A stretch of DNA of 64,000 nt from Prochlorococcus sp. AG-355-N16 (GTDB taxonomy: Bacteria; Cyanobacteriota; Cyanobacteriia; PCC-6307; Cyanobiaceae). The DNA lies in the NCBI GenBank assembly GCA_003278545.1, contig QCEF01000001.1:186001-250000 (forward strand), read 5' to 3'. This document shows positions 31,453 through 43,679 of this stretch, one piece after another (within the stretch, counting starts at the first letter, position 1; every line of letters starts with the position of its first letter). The notes under the pieces were generated by a model. It saw only the letters and a list, made by a program, of their open reading frames with translations. It was not told the DNA's origin and searched no databases. The position numbers were made by a program, and so were the translations under genes.

Positions 31453-33255
31453 TTAATAGTTAGCACCTGTTTTACGGTGATGAACTGCCGTTAGACTATC
31501 GGATTTTAGTATATTACCGTGTAGTACTTCGGCGTAAATTACCCAATGATCTCCACATTCCATTCTCTCTTTTACAGAAGCATCTAACCATGCGAGAGAT
31601 TCAGGAATGATTATTTGTTCATTAGGAGTTAATTCAATATTTGTTCCTTCAAATCTATCTTCTCCAGGTGCAAAGGGCTTTGTGAATCTTTTCAAAGGTT
31701 CTTTAAAATCTTTTTCACTAAGAATATTTAATGCGAATGAATCTCCTATTTGCAGAAGTGACTCTACTGATCTATCTTTTGCTACTGCAATACTTAATCC
31801 AGGAGGAGAAAAACTTGCTTGACTAACCCAAGATGCAAGCATGGCTCCTTTGATATTATTCTCATCTTTCCCTTTAGAGGCTGTCAGGACACAAAGTGAA
31901 CCAATTACTCTTCCGAGAGCTTGTAGCTTTGGATCCGTTTTGCTTGTAATCATTCCAGTATCTGATTTTCTGGGTTTTTTCTTTGCTTTTTTTATAATGT
32001 TTCTTCCAAAATGGGTTCCTATTTCTTCTAATTCTTTAATCTTTGGTTTATTTGGACTGAATTTAATCCTAATAGGGTCAAAACTAAACTTAAAACCACC
32101 GTCTTTTAATTTTGTTTCAAGTAAATCTATAGCTTCGCCGCTCCAGCCAAAACTGCCAAAAATTCCAACTGGCTTATCTCTATTACCCTCTGCTAACAAT
32201 GTTCCTAGTGCACTAACTATTGGAGTCGGGGCGTGACCACCCAATGTGGGTGAGCCTATTAAATAGCCATCAGCATTTTGGATGGATTTTACAAGTACAT
32301 CATTAGGTGTAAATTCACAATTAATACTTTCAACTTCTACAGAGGTTCTATTTATCCCTTTAGCCAATGCATCTCCAATTGAGGCTGTGTTTCCATATGC
32401 ACTTGCATATATCAGAGCTATCTTATGATTATTGGTTGAGAGATTTTCTCCCCATCTTATATAGTCATTTAAAAAGCTTTTTAAGCTATATTCGATCGCG
32501 GGACCATGTAATGGTGCAATAGTTTTAATGTCATAATCTGCAATTTTTTCAGTTATTGATACTACTTGATTGGACATTGGTGCCATCAAACAATCATAAA
32601 AATGTTTTCTATCAATTTCTGTACTAACTCGATTTGTTTCAGACCAATCAGCAGAAGCAATGTGAGAAGAGAAAATTTTTTCACTAAGAAGTATTTCTTG
32701 AGTACGTTCATAAATTATCAGGCCACCAGGCCATCGTGCTGTTGGAATAGGAATTAACTCTAGTGAAATGTTTTCTAATTCTAAATTAAGTTCTTTTTTG
32801 ATTATGTTTATTTCAGGTAATTGAATTTCAATAAAGTTTTTTAAGGTAGGATTTCTTTGATTCCAAAGTTCACTAATAAGTTTATAACCTGGATTAGAGC
32901 AAGTAATAGTAGTGTTTTGAAATTGAGTACTTATTTTTTTTATAGTTTCAATAATTTGGGGATTAATATGACCAGAAATGAAGTTGATTTTACCTAATTT
33001 AAATTGATCGCAAAACCTAGAAATTACTTTATTAAATGAATCCAAATATTGTTTCTCAGGTGGATGAATAATAAAAAGTTCCTCATGACTTCTAATGAAA
33101 AAAGTATTAAAAGAGGTTCCTTTTTCAAGGTTAAATTCAAGTTCAAATCTTTCTTTATTTTGATCTAAGAATCTTACACAAGAAAAATTTTCTGTAATTT
33201 CAAATTCTGATAAATCTTGATTTTCTGCAAGTACGCCTATATTAATATCTGACAT
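31453..33255 (-). CDS. flv1: Flavodiiron protein, Flv1-type (non-canonical diiron site)
   Basis: Metallo-beta-lactamase-like N-domain lacking HxExDH, flavodoxin domain (ALIYASAYGNTASIGDALAKGI), C-terminal flavin reductase domain. Confidence 0.88.
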   Translation of the reverse strand: MSDINIGVLAENQDLSEFEITENFSCVRFLDQNKERFELEFNLEKGTSFNTFFIRSHEELFIIHPPEKQYLDSFNKVISRFCDQFKLGKINFISGHINPQIIETIKKISTQFQNTTITCSNPGYKLISELWNQRNPTLKNFIEIQLPEINIIKKELNLELENISLELIPIPTARWPGGLIIYERTQEILLSEKIFSSHIASADWSETNRVSTEIDRKHFYDCLMAPMSNQVVSITEKIADYDIKTIAPLHGPAIEYSLKSFLNDYIRWGENLSTNNHKIALIYASAYGNTASIGDALAKGINRTSVEVESINCEFTPNDVLVKSIQNADGYLIGSPTLGGHAPTPIVSALGTLLAEGNRDKPVGIFGSFGWSGEAIDLLETKLKDGGFKFSFDPIRIKFSPNKPKIKELEEIGTHFGRNIIKKAKKKPRKSDTGMITSKTDPKLQALGRVIGSLCVLTASKGKDENNIKGAMLASWVSQASFSPPGLSIAVAKDRSVESLLQIGDSFALNILSEKDFKEPLKRFTKPFAPGEDRFEGTNIELTPNEQIIIPESLAWLDASVKERMECGDHWVIYAEVLHGNILKSDSLTAVHHRKTGANY

Positions 33256-33270
33256 TTTAAAGACTTATTT

Positions 33271-35046
33271 TTAATAGTGATTAGCAACTTTTCTGTGATG
33301 AACTGCTGTCTTGCATGATAAGTCAGAAACATTACCATTTTCAACAATTCCGTAAATTATCCAATGGTCTGGAGTCTCTAGCCTGGAACTAACTTTACAA
33401 TCTAAAAAGGCTAGTGAATCTGAAAGAACTGGTCCTCCTTCAGCGATGTTGCTAACTACATCTACATCTGCAAATCTATCAGCTCCAGGGGCAAATCTTT
33501 TTAAAAAATGTCTGAACATTTTTTGGTAGTTATCTTCTCTCAGAATATTCACAACAAAACCTTTCCCAACTTGCATATATGATTCAATAGCTCTATCTTT
33601 CGCTACTGCAACTGTGATACCTGGTGGAGAAAAGCTTGCTTGACTAACCCAACTTGCGACCATTGCACTTTGCCTAAATGTAGAACCTTCGCCTTGGCTC
33701 GCTGTAACTACATATAATCCACCACTTAATCTCCCTAACGCTTTATCTAAATTTGAATCAAGGCTCTTCATAGAGGCAATATTCTTCTTTTTATTGATCA
33801 ATTGACCCAAATCAGTTCCAGCTTCTTCGAATTGTTGATAAACAATGGGATCAGGAATGTTTTTAACTCTTAAGGGAGAGAAAGCTTCTTTTTGACCAAG
33901 TTCTCTTAATTTATTTGCTAATGAATCTATTGGTTCATCATTTCCACCAAATGCATCATAAACTGCAGTAAATTGTTTTGATTTTAGTGCCGCAAATAAA
34001 GTGCCGAGAGATTCTTTTAATTCATTATCTGAATCTACTGGCCATGTGGGAATGACAACGGCTTTTGATTCGGAAATTAAACTTGTTAGTTCTTGCGGAT
34101 CAGAAGATCTTAAATCAATTAACTGAACCTGAGCATCTGCTTTGCTTATTCCATGAGATATCGCTTGACTTAGTCGATCACAATAACCATAGTCGCTTAT
34201 GTAGCAGACTGACACAAAATCATTGCCTTTGCTTTTATTACTACTCCATTCTAGATATTTCCCTTTCCAAAAATTGACCTGATTATGGAGCAAAGGCCCA
34301 TGACCAACAGCTATTGTTTTTAATTCAGGTAGCTTATCTATTCTTTTAATTGCCTGCATAACGCTTCTGGCGTTTGGACCCATAAGGCAATCATAATAAA
34401 AACGGAAGTCATCGTATATTTCTTTTTGATCAGTGTCAAAAAATTCCTCAGAACAATAATGGAGTCCAAATGCATCGCATGTATAGAGAACATTTGTGCT
34501 GTGATCATATGAAAATATGGTATCTGGCCAATGTAAATTTGGTGCACTTATAAATTCAATATTATGTTCTAAACCACTACTAGGGTTGGTTCCGAGATTT
34601 AAAAACTCTCCACTCTTAACCTCTAGACGTTTAAAAGGAATATGTATTTGGTCTTCAATAAATTTAAGTGCTAATTTTGATCCAACTATTGTGATGTTTT
34701 GGTTTAATTCTAAAAGATTACCTATTAAACCAGAATGATCAGGTTCTGTATGGCTAGTAATTAGATAATCAACTTCTTGCGGATTTACCTTTTTCAGTAA
34801 TTCTTCAAACCATAATTCTTTGAACTTTGCGTGACTAGTATCAATAATTGCTAGTTTCTCGCCTTTAATAATAAAACTATTGTAAGTAGTTCCATTTCTT
34901 AAACCAAATTCTATATCAAATCTACTGCGATCCCAATCCAAAGATCTTATGGCACAAGAATCATCAGCAAAGATTTGAGATTGAACCGTCAACTTGTTAT
35001 TAGTTTGTGCCAATTTAGAATTACTTGTCTGGGCAGAGGCTATCAT
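33271..35046 (-). CDS. flv3: Flavodiiron protein, Flv3-type (canonical diiron ligands)
   Basis: LITSHTEPDHSGL (HxExDH), YTCDAFGLH, VGHGPLL, flavodoxin and flavin reductase domains. Confidence 0.88.
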   Translation of the reverse strand: MIASAQTSNSKLAQTNNKLTVQSQIFADDSCAIRSLDWDRSRFDIEFGLRNGTTYNSFIIKGEKLAIIDTSHAKFKELWFEELLKKVNPQEVDYLITSHTEPDHSGLIGNLLELNQNITIVGSKLALKFIEDQIHIPFKRLEVKSGEFLNLGTNPSSGLEHNIEFISAPNLHWPDTIFSYDHSTNVLYTCDAFGLHYCSEEFFDTDQKEIYDDFRFYYDCLMGPNARSVMQAIKRIDKLPELKTIAVGHGPLLHNQVNFWKGKYLEWSSNKSKGNDFVSVCYISDYGYCDRLSQAISHGISKADAQVQLIDLRSSDPQELTSLISESKAVVIPTWPVDSDNELKESLGTLFAALKSKQFTAVYDAFGGNDEPIDSLANKLRELGQKEAFSPLRVKNIPDPIVYQQFEEAGTDLGQLINKKKNIASMKSLDSNLDKALGRLSGGLYVVTASQGEGSTFRQSAMVASWVSQASFSPPGITVAVAKDRAIESYMQVGKGFVVNILREDNYQKMFRHFLKRFAPGADRFADVDVVSNIAEGGPVLSDSLAFLDCKVSSRLETPDHWIIYGIVENGNVSDLSCKTAVHHRKVANHY

Positions 35047-35166
35047 AGAATAATTAGCTTTATAAATTAACTTTAGTTATATAGAATATAAATTCGCGTG
35101 ATTATTTTTGCCAAATAACCGAAAATTACGCTTTTATTTAATTTTTAATCTTCTTATTCTTGATAA

Positions 35167-37827
35167 ATGACATCTCAACTAATTAAAAAAATAGTTACTG
35201 GAGATGAGATAAGAAATGCTTTTTTAAAATTTTACAGTGAAAAATTACATAAAATCATTCCAAGTGCATCTTTGATTCCAGATGACCCTACGGTTATGCT
35301 CACAATTGCTGGAATGCTACCTTTTAAACCAGTTTTTTTAGGTTTAAAAAAAAGACCATCAAAAAGGGCTACATCTAGCCAAAAGTGCATCAGAACAAAC
35401 GATATAGAAAACGTTGGAGTTACAGCTAGACACCACACTTTTTTTGAAATGCTTGGTAATTTCTCTTTTGGAGATTATTTTAAACGAGAGGCTATTCAAT
35501 GGGCTTGGGAATTAGTTACTAATATTTATCAACTTTCTGTTGAAAATATAATTGTGAGTGTTTTTCACGAGGACGAAGAGTCTGCAAAAATTTGGAGAGA
35601 TGAAATTGGTATTCATCCAGATAGGATAGTGAAACTAGGTAAGGAAGATAATTTTTGGTCATCTGGCAAAACAGGTCCATGTGGACCTTGTTCAGAACTT
35701 TATTATGATTTTTATCCGGAAAAAGGTCTGCAGAATATTGATTTAGAAGATGGAGATCGTTTTATTGAATTTTATAATCTTGTCTTTATGCAATATAATC
35801 GTGATTCTAATGGTAAATTGACAGATTTAAAATTTAAAAATATTGATACAGGAATGGGCCTAGAAAGGATGGCTCAAATATTGCAAAAAAAGCAAAATAA
35901 TTATGAGACAGATTTAATTTTTCCTATCATTCAAAAAATTTGTGAGATTGCAAATATTGATTATTTTTCTTTAGATGATAAAAATAAAATTTCTTTAAAA
36001 ATCATTGGTGATCATACAAGAGCTGTTATTCATTTAATTTCTGATGGAGTAGCAGCAAGTAATCTCGGCAGGGGATATATATTACGAAGGCTTATAAGAA
36101 GAATGGTCAGACATGGGAGATTACTAGGTATAACAAATGAATTTTTACCTCATATTGCTACTGTCGGGATCAATTTAATGCAAAATAATTATCCTGATTT
36201 AAAAAATAATAATGATTTAATTTTGAATGAGATAAAAATTGAAGAAATAAGATTTAGAGAAACTCTTGAAAGAGGAGAGAAATTGCTAGATGAGATAATT
36301 TCTTCAGGGCAGAAATTAATTTCTGGTTTAAAAGCTTTTGAACTTTATGATACTTATGGATTTCCTCTAGAACTTACTGTAGAAATTGCAGAAGAAAATA
36401 GTATCAGTGTAGATGTAAAGGGTTTTGAAGAAGAAATGAATAAACAAAAAGAGAGAGCTAAAGCTGCTTCAAGTAATATTGATTTGACATTAGAGGGTTC
36501 ACTAGAACGAGAAATAGAACTTTTTAACAAAACTGTTTTTAATGGTTATGATTCACTTATTTCCGAAGCTGAAATAAAGGGTATATTCTTGGATTCAAAA
36601 TTAGTTAAGCAAGCTAGTGAAGGTCAGAAAGTTTTAATTGTTCTTGATCAGACCACTTTTTATGGAGAATCTGGCGGACAAGTTGGCGATATTGGAACGA
36701 TATTTTCAAAAGATTTAGAGGTCTTGGTTGATAATGTTATGCGAAAGAAAAATGTTTTTTTACATTACGGAACGATCAAAAAAGGAATATTAACTATTGG
36801 ACAAAAAGTTAATACTAATGTTAGCTCCTCTAATAGAGCTAAGGCCGCTGCAAATCATACAGCTACTCATTTATTACAATCTGCACTTAAATCAGTTGTT
36901 GATCAAAGTGTTGGACAAAAAGGTTCATTAGTAGCCTTTAATAAATTGCGATTTGACTTTAATTCCTCTAATCCTATTTCTAAAGATCAAATTTCTAAGA
37001 TTGAGACTATAGTTAATTCTTGGATTATGGAAAATCATGCCCTAGAAATAAAAAATATGTCTAAGGGTGAGGCTCTTGAGAAGGGCGCAGTCGCCATGTT
37101 TGGTGAAAAATATGATGATGAGGTGCGCGTTGTTAATGTACCAGGAGTTTCAATGGAACTTTGCGGTGGCACACATGTTAATACTACATCTGAATTAGGT
37201 TCTTTCAAAATAATTAGTGAGGAAGGAATCTCAGCCGGAGTAAGAAGAATCGAAGCATTATCAGGTCAATCAGCATTAGAATATTTTAGTGATAGAAATG
37301 CTTTAGTAAACCAACTAAGTGATTTGTTAAAAGCAAATCCTAATCAACTTTTTGAAAGGGTTAATAATTTGCAAGCAGAGCTTATTAATAAGAATAAAGA
37401 GATACAAAAAATGAAAGATGAAATTGCATATTTTAAATACTCTTCTATAAAATCATCCTCACAAATAGTAAATTCTTTTTCAATTTTAGTAAATCAGATT
37501 GATGGCCTAGATGGGAATTCTTTGCAATCTGCAGCACTTAATTTAACTTCTCATCTGGGAAATAAAGCAATAGTGATTCTTGGGGGAATACCAAATCCAG
37601 AAAATAGAAAGTTATTATTTGCAGTTTCTTTAGGTGATGATGCAGTAAAAAAAGGATTGCACGCAGGTAAATTAATTAACGAGATTGCAAGAATTTGTTC
37701 GGGAGGCGGAGGAGGAAAGCCTAACTTTGCTCAAGCAGGTGCTAAAGATATTGATAAGTTAAGTGATGCTCTAGATTATGCTAAAAATTATTTGCAAAAA
37801 ATATTAGATAGTTATTCTGATAAATAA
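35167..37827 (+). CDS. alaS: Alanyl-tRNA synthetase
   Basis: [78 protein letters not shown]. Confidence 0.97.
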   Translation: MTSQLIKKIVTGDEIRNAFLKFYSEKLHKIIPSASLIPDDPTVMLTIAGMLPFKPVFLGLKKRPSKRATSSQKCIRTNDIENVGVTARHHTFFEMLGNFSFGDYFKREAIQWAWELVTNIYQLSVENIIVSVFHEDEESAKIWRDEIGIHPDRIVKLGKEDNFWSSGKTGPCGPCSELYYDFYPEKGLQNIDLEDGDRFIEFYNLVFMQYNRDSNGKLTDLKFKNIDTGMGLERMAQILQKKQNNYETDLIFPIIQKICEIANIDYFSLDDKNKISLKIIGDHTRAVIHLISDGVAASNLGRGYILRRLIRRMVRHGRLLGITNEFLPHIATVGINLMQNNYPDLKNNNDLILNEIKIEEIRFRETLERGEKLLDEIISSGQKLISGLKAFELYDTYGFPLELTVEIAEENSISVDVKGFEEEMNKQKERAKAASSNIDLTLEGSLEREIELFNKTVFNGYDSLISEAEIKGIFLDSKLVKQASEGQKVLIVLDQTTFYGESGGQVGDIGTIFSKDLEVLVDNVMRKKNVFLHYGTIKKGILTIGQKVNTNVSSSNRAKAAANHTATHLLQSALKSVVDQSVGQKGSLVAFNKLRFDFNSSNPISKDQISKIETIVNSWIMENHALEIKNMSKGEALEKGAVAMFGEKYDDEVRVVNVPGVSMELCGGTHVNTTSELGSFKIISEEGISAGVRRIEALSGQSALEYFSDRNALVNQLSDLLKANPNQLFERVNNLQAELINKNKEIQKMKDEIAYFKYSSIKSSSQIVNSFSILVNQIDGLDGNSLQSAALNLTSHLGNKAIVILGGIPNPENRKLLFAVSLGDDAVKKGLHAGKLINEIARICSGGGGGKPNFAQAGAKDIDKLSDALDYAKNYLQKILDSYSDK

Positions 37828-39758
37828 CTACTTTTTCTGAGACTAATTTCGATTTGATCCATTAATTTCCTTGCTTCTTCAATAGTTAATTTTTTTTGAT
37901 CAATTGCTGATTCAGTATTAATCCTTATAGATTCAACCAAAGAAGCTGAACTGTAATCTAATAATTGCAAAATTTCAGATTTGCTGTCCTCTTTAATAAT
38001 ATTTTTGACCTTATATGAATTATCTTGATTTATGTCTATATGAACAACGTTTGTACTACCAAATAAATTGTGCAAGTTTCCTAATGCTTCTTGATAGGCT
38101 CCAGTCATAAAAATTCCAATTAGATAATCTTTATCTTCCTCTGGCTTATGTAAATTTAGTAATGATTTAATTTTTCCATCATCAATAAAATTATTTAGTT
38201 TCCCATCTGAATCACAAGTTAAATCTGCAAAGTTGCCTTTGCAGAACGGCTCCTCTAAGTGCCTATGTATTGGTACTATTGGAAAAATCTGATTTATTGC
38301 CCAGCTATCGGGAATAGATTTAAAGATAGATAAATTTGCATAATAAGTTGATGCAAGAGTTTCTGTAATTTCAGATAAATCAGGGTGATTGATTTCATCA
38401 TTATTCAGGTTATTAGAAATTTCTTTTGCGCAAGCCCAAGTAAGTTCTTCGGCATAAGCTCTTTCTGCCAAACTTAAAAATCCTAATCTAAAAGCGACTA
38501 AACAATCTTTTTTAAACTTTTTTGCATCATTCCATAGTTCAATTATTTGAGATAAATTTATTTTTTTATTTTTAAGTTTTTTTAATGCATAGAAAGTTTC
38601 AAGTAAATTTGAAATTATTAATTGTTGATTTTTTTTATCAAAAATTTGTAGTTTGGAACTGACATGACTTGTTCCTAAGACATTAAAAATTAGAACTGAA
38701 CAATGACTAATTATTGCTCTTCCACTTTCTGAGATTATGGTTGGATGCTTGATATTATTTAATTCACATGAATCCTTAATAGTTGCAATTACATCGTTAG
38801 CATAATTTTGAAGAGAATAATTAGTAGAGGTGTTGGAGGAGGTTTTAGTTCCATCAAAATCTATTCCTAATCCTCCCCCAACGTCGATATATTGCATTGG
38901 GGCTCCTAGTTTGCATAATTCGACATATATTTGACTCGCTTCTTGTAATGCGTCTTTGATCACAGCAATATCACTTATTTGACTGCCTATATGAAAATGG
39001 AGCAATTTCATTTCGTTGATAAGATTTGCTTTTTGTAGTTCTTTTATTGTCAACATAATTTCTGGGATTGATAATCCAAATTTGGAATTATCTCCAATAG
39101 ACTTACCCCACCTACCACTACTTTTACTTGATAACTTTGCTCTAATTCCTATCAATGGAGTCGCGTTAAGTTCTTTAACTGCTTGAATAATTCTTTTTAC
39201 CTCATCTCGTTGTTCAATAACTATTATTGGATTTTTGCCGAGTTTTCTGGCCAAAGTAGCAATCTCAATATATTTTTTATCTTTATATCCGTTGCATATT
39301 AATAATGAATTTTGGTTTTCAAGAAGAGCAAGGCCAATTAATAGTTCTGATTTACTTCCTACTTCTAAACCAAAATTCCATTGGCTACCAAACTCTATTA
39401 TTTTTTCTAGGACATTTTTCTGTTGATTACATTTGACAGGAAAAACGCCTTGATAAATGTTCTTATATTTATAGGTTTTTATTGCTTTTAAAAAAGAGTC
39501 ATGTAATGCATTTATTCGATCTTTCAAGATATCATTAAATCTTATGATTAATGGAGGATTTATTTCTCTACTCTTAAGTTCTTTGACAAGCTTAAAAAGA
39601 TCAATCTCATTTTCAGATTTTATATCTTTAGTTACTGATATATTTCCTTTGGAATTTATAGAAAAATATTTATCTCCCCATTTGTCTATGTTATAAGTCG
39701 AAATACTATCTTCAACAGTCCAAATATTCTTTAATTTTTTAGGCTCAAAATTGGTCAA
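37812..39758 (-). CDS. speA: Biosynthetic arginine decarboxylase
   Basis: [67 protein letters not shown]. Confidence 0.95.
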   Translation of the reverse strand: MTNFEPKKLKNIWTVEDSISTYNIDKWGDKYFSINSKGNISVTKDIKSENEIDLFKLVKELKSREINPPLIIRFNDILKDRINALHDSFLKAIKTYKYKNIYQGVFPVKCNQQKNVLEKIIEFGSQWNFGLEVGSKSELLIGLALLENQNSLLICNGYKDKKYIEIATLARKLGKNPIIVIEQRDEVKRIIQAVKELNATPLIGIRAKLSSKSSGRWGKSIGDNSKFGLSIPEIMLTIKELQKANLINEMKLLHFHIGSQISDIAVIKDALQEASQIYVELCKLGAPMQYIDVGGGLGIDFDGTKTSSNTSTNYSLQNYANDVIATIKDSCELNNIKHPTIISESGRAIISHCSVLIFNVLGTSHVSSKLQIFDKKNQQLIISNLLETFYALKKLKNKKINLSQIIELWNDAKKFKKDCLVAFRLGFLSLAERAYAEELTWACAKEISNNLNNDEINHPDLSEITETLASTYYANLSIFKSIPDSWAINQIFPIVPIHRHLEEPFCKGNFADLTCDSDGKLNNFIDDGKIKSLLNLHKPEEDKDYLIGIFMTGAYQEALGNLHNLFGSTNVVHIDINQDNSYKVKNIIKEDSKSEILQLLDYSSASLVESIRINTESAIDQKKLTIEEARKLMDQIEISLRKSSYLSE

Positions 39759-39880
39759 TTTATGTCTTAGTGATTAATAAATGTTTTTGAAAATAACTCA
39801 AAACAATATCTTTTATTTTAATGATTACTTGCCAAGTTACCACCCAAAAGTTGAATATACATAGAGTGATTATTAACTAA

Positions 39881-40339
39881 ATGACCAAAGAGAGAACCTT
39901 TATTGCAATTAAACCAGATGGAGTTCAAAGAGGATATATTTCTGAGATTATTGGCAGATTTGAAAAAAAAGGATTTAAATTGGTTGGATTAAAGCAATTA
40001 ATTCCTTCAAAAGAACTTGCTCAAAATCATTATGGAGTACATAGAGAAAGACCCTTTTTTGGTGATTTAGTAGAATTTATTTCAAGTGGTCCTGTTGTAG
40101 CAATGGTGTGGGAAGGCGAAGGGGTTATTTTGAGTGCTAGAAAACTAATAGGTGCAACAAAACCTCTTGAAGCAGAGCCTGGAACAATTAGAGGTGATTT
40201 AGCTATTGATATTGGGAGGAATATTATTCATGGTTCTGATGGAGCAGACACAGCAAAATTTGAAATTGATCTATGGTTTAACGAAGAGGAATTATGTCAG
40301 TGGGAGACTTCTGATTCGAAATGGCGATCTGAAAATTAA
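39881..40339 (+). CDS. ndk: Nucleoside diphosphate kinase
   Basis: [25 protein letters not shown]...[18 protein letters not shown]. Confidence 0.97.
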   Translation: MTKERTFIAIKPDGVQRGYISEIIGRFEKKGFKLVGLKQLIPSKELAQNHYGVHRERPFFGDLVEFISSGPVVAMVWEGEGVILSARKLIGATKPLEAEPGTIRGDLAIDIGRNIIHGSDGADTAKFEIDLWFNEEELCQWETSDSKWRSEN

Positions 40340-40342
40340 AAT

Positions 40343-41452
40343 TTAAATTGCAAATCTATCTAAACTAAATTTTTCTAAAAAGCTTTTTTCTATTTCTTTG
40401 AGATTTTTATTTTGAACTATTTTCAAAAGAAGATCACTAGTTATTGCAGAAAATAAAACTCCATTTCTGTAATGTCCTGTAGCTATAAAAAGATTTTTAA
40501 TTTTTGATTTTCCAATTATTGGTTTTAGATCTGGTGTGCAAGGTCTAAATCCCCACCAATGTTCCATTTGTGGCCAATTAATAGCTTCTGGCAATAAGGA
40601 GCGAATGCCTTCTTGCAATTGTTTTATTCCATTAGGTGTATTACCTTGATTAAATTTTGAATCTTTTTCAACTGTCGCTCCAACTATAATAAGCCCATCA
40701 TCACGGGGAACTAGATAAGTTTTTGGACCAAAAATAACCCTTTTCAAAAAATTTGTTGGACCTTGTATTGATAGCATTTGTCCCTTTACAGGAAAGACTG
40801 GAATCTTATTAAAAATTTTTTTACTCCAAGCACCGCTGCATATAATTGCTTTTTCGCAGTTAATTTTTTTTATTTCCCCAGTGGCACATAAAACTGTTGC
40901 ACCTGTAATTTTGTTTTTTTCGAATGTCAAATCCTCTACTTCTGATCCCTCTTGAAATTCGACTCCATGCAAGGAGCATGCTCTCTCAAGAGCACGCATT
41001 AGTCTTCTTCGGTTATCTATTTGACCATCTTGTTCAAAAAGTAAACCATGTTTCCAAATAGAATTCATTCCATTAATTTCTGTTTGAAGATCTTTGTGAT
41101 TTAAATATTTTCCATATTCATAAGTGGGAAACTCTTCAAGATCTTCTTTGTTTTTAAAAGGAACTACTATGCCACATTTTTTTAAACCGCACTTAATATT
41201 ACTATCGTGTTCAATACTTTTTATCCACTTTGGAATTAGATTTTGACTTTCTTGGCCAAATTTTAGTAATTCATCTTCGAGCCCTTCGGCATGAGTAGCT
41301 AACATTCCTGCAGCAACAAATCCAGCTGATTCATTTCTGTTTTTGCTTAAAACTAAAACTTTGAAGTTATTTCTAGAAAATTCATAAGCAATAGATAAAC
41401 CTAAAAGTCCACCGCCAATGATTAATATTGAATTTTTGGATTCTTGTGCCAT
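40343..41452 (-). CDS. FAD-dependent amino-acid oxidase/glycine oxidase-like oxidoreductase (DAO family)
   Basis: ILIIGGGLLGLSIAYEFSRNNFKV, ICSGAWSKKI, WGFRPCTPDLKPIIG, ATGHYRNGVLFSAIT. Confidence 0.87.
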   Translation of the reverse strand: MAQESKNSILIIGGGLLGLSIAYEFSRNNFKVLVLSKNRNESAGFVAAGMLATHAEGLEDELLKFGQESQNLIPKWIKSIEHDSNIKCGLKKCGIVVPFKNKEDLEEFPTYEYGKYLNHKDLQTEINGMNSIWKHGLLFEQDGQIDNRRRLMRALERACSLHGVEFQEGSEVEDLTFEKNKITGATVLCATGEIKKINCEKAIICSGAWSKKIFNKIPVFPVKGQMLSIQGPTNFLKRVIFGPKTYLVPRDDGLIIVGATVEKDSKFNQGNTPNGIKQLQEGIRSLLPEAINWPQMEHWWGFRPCTPDLKPIIGKSKIKNLFIATGHYRNGVLFSAITSDLLLKIVQNKNLKEIEKSFLEKFSLDRFAI

Positions 41453-41531
41453 TTAAAAATTAATATTTTTATTTGTGTTTTGGTCCTCTTTCCCTTTATA
41501 TCCAATAATATTAATAAAGAGACATTTAATA

Positions 41532-43004
41532 ATGAACAATTTGGAATCTTGGGAAGCTGTGATTGGTTTGGAAACTCATGTACAGCTTAATACGAAAAGT
41601 AAAATATTCACATCTGCGTCAACAGCTTTTGGTGATGCACCGAATACACATATAGATCCTGTAGTTTGTGGGTTACCAGGAACTCTCCCAGTTCTGAATG
41701 AGACTGTTCTTGAGTATGCTGTAAAAACTTCGTTAGCATTAAATTTAAACGTTGCAGAACATTGTAAATTTGATAGAAAACAATATTTTTATCCTGATCT
41801 GCCTAAAAATTATCAAATTTCACAATTTGATGAGCCACTAGCTGAAAATGGTTGGTTAGAGGTCGAAATAATTGAAAAGGATAAAGAACCTTATATCAAA
41901 AAAATTGGTATAGAAAGGCTACATATGGAAGAAGACGCCGGAAAACTAGTCCATTCAGGAAGTGATAGATTAGCTGGCTCTAAGTATTCTTTAGTTGATT
42001 ACAATCGTGCCGGAATAGCACTTTGTGAGATTGTAAGTAAACCAGATATTAGATCAGGTAAAGAGGCATCTGAATATGCTTCAGAGATTAGAAGAACAGT
42101 TAGATATCTAGGTGTATCAGATGGAAATATGCAAGAGGGTTCATTACGCTGTGATGTCAATATTTCAGTTAGAAAGGGACCTAATGCTCCTTTTGGTACC
42201 AAAGTGGAAATAAAAAATATGAATTCATTTTCTGCAATTCAAAAGGCTTGTGATTATGAAATAGCCAGACAAATAGAAGTTTATGAAAATGGAGGAAAAA
42301 TTTTCCAAGAAACAAGGTTATGGGATGAAGCTAAGCAATTAACGAAAAGTATGAGATTAAAAGAAGGTAGCAGTGACTATAGATATTTTCCTGATCCTGA
42401 CTTAGGTCCAATTGAAATAACAAAAGCCCAACAAGAAATATGGTTTAAAGAACTACCAGAATTACCTTCAAAGAAAAGAAATAAATACGTAAGTCAATTT
42501 GGGTTGTCTGCATATGATGCAAGGGTAATTTCTGATGAAATAAGCATGGCAAACTTTTTTGAAGAAACAGTAGCAAATGGTGCCGAGGCTAAACTAGCTT
42601 CAAATTGGGTAACAAGTGATATTGTGGGCTATTTAAAATCAAATAAACTAAGTTTTAGTCAATTAAAGCTTAGTCCTGAAAATCTTGCTGAAATGATTAA
42701 TATGATTTCAAAAAATATAATTAGTGGAAAAATTGCAAAAGAAATTTTACCTGAACTTATTCAAAAAAATATTTCTCCGAAAAAATTAGTTGAAGAAAAA
42801 GGATTGGCAATGATATCTGATTCTTCAAGTATTTTACCAATAATTGATGAACTTATAAATGAACATCCAAATGAAGTTCAAGCATTTAAAAATGGCAAAA
42901 CTAAGTTACTTGGTTTTTTTGTTGGTCAACTTATGAAAAGAACAAAAGGTAAAGCTGACCCTAAACTTGCAAATAAACTTCTTATGGAAAAATTAAATAG
43001 CTAA
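41532..43004 (+). CDS. gatB: Aspartyl/glutamyl-tRNA amidotransferase subunit B
   Basis: WEAVIGLETHVQLNTKSKIFTSAS, PVVCGLPGTLPVLNE, FYPDLPKNYQISQFD; ATG at 41532. Confidence 0.97.
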   Translation: MNNLESWEAVIGLETHVQLNTKSKIFTSASTAFGDAPNTHIDPVVCGLPGTLPVLNETVLEYAVKTSLALNLNVAEHCKFDRKQYFYPDLPKNYQISQFDEPLAENGWLEVEIIEKDKEPYIKKIGIERLHMEEDAGKLVHSGSDRLAGSKYSLVDYNRAGIALCEIVSKPDIRSGKEASEYASEIRRTVRYLGVSDGNMQEGSLRCDVNISVRKGPNAPFGTKVEIKNMNSFSAIQKACDYEIARQIEVYENGGKIFQETRLWDEAKQLTKSMRLKEGSSDYRYFPDPDLGPIEITKAQQEIWFKELPELPSKKRNKYVSQFGLSAYDARVISDEISMANFFEETVANGAEAKLASNWVTSDIVGYLKSNKLSFSQLKLSPENLAEMINMISKNIISGKIAKEILPELIQKNISPKKLVEEKGLAMISDSSSILPIIDELINEHPNEVQAFKNGKTKLLGFFVGQLMKRTKGKADPKLANKLLMEKLNS

Positions 43005-43007
43005 AGT

Positions 43008-43625
43008 TTAAAGAAGCTCTTTAATCGTATTGATCCATTTATTTTGATGATCCGTATTATCTAAAATAATATCTGAGAATTTTCTTTTTTCTTCAAAACT
43101 TAATTGAAAATTTATCAATTCATATGCTTCTTTTTCGCTAATTTTATCTCTTGTGATAAGTCTGTTTTTTTGTAGTTCTCTAGGACATTTAACTAACCAT
43201 ATTTCAGTGCAAATATCTTCAAATTTTGCTTCAAACAATAATGGAATAACCAATACTATAGTTTGATTTTTTTTGTATTGACTGCATTCTTTTATCATTC
43301 TTTCTTTAATTAAGGGGTGAAGTAGTTTTTCAATCCATTCCTTGCTTGCTGAATGTTCAAAAATAATGTTTCTTAAAAGTTTTCTGTTTATTTCCCTTTC
43401 TGAATTGCTTTTATTATCAATAATTTTATTTCCAAAATGATCTACAATTTTCTTATATCCATATGTATTTGGTTTGATTAATTCTCTTGAAAAATGATCT
43501 GCATCTAATATTGGTATGTTTTTATGTTTTCTTATGTAATTAGTTATGGTTGTTTTCCCACTTGCAATACCTCCTGTTAAACCAATCCTTCTTTGGTTGT
43601 TTTTTAATTTTTGAAGAATATCCAT
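43008..43625 (-). CDS. coaE: Dephospho-CoA kinase
   Basis: RRIGLTGGIASGKTTITNYI, LDADHFSRELI, VIPLLFEAKFE. Confidence 0.94.
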   Translation of the reverse strand: MDILQKLKNNQRRIGLTGGIASGKTTITNYIRKHKNIPILDADHFSRELIKPNTYGYKKIVDHFGNKIIDNKSNSEREINRKLLRNIIFEHSASKEWIEKLLHPLIKERMIKECSQYKKNQTIVLVIPLLFEAKFEDICTEIWLVKCPRELQKNRLITRDKISEKEAYELINFQLSFEEKRKFSDIILDNTDHQNKWINTIKELL

Positions 43626-43679
43626 ATAATTAATAATAATCTAATTACTTAGTTTCTTTAGTATTGAAGAGTAGTTAGT

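Noticed and set aside
31841-32236. 131-aa + strand ORF
   Set aside because: Antisense to the convincing Flv1-type gene; no independent coding signature.
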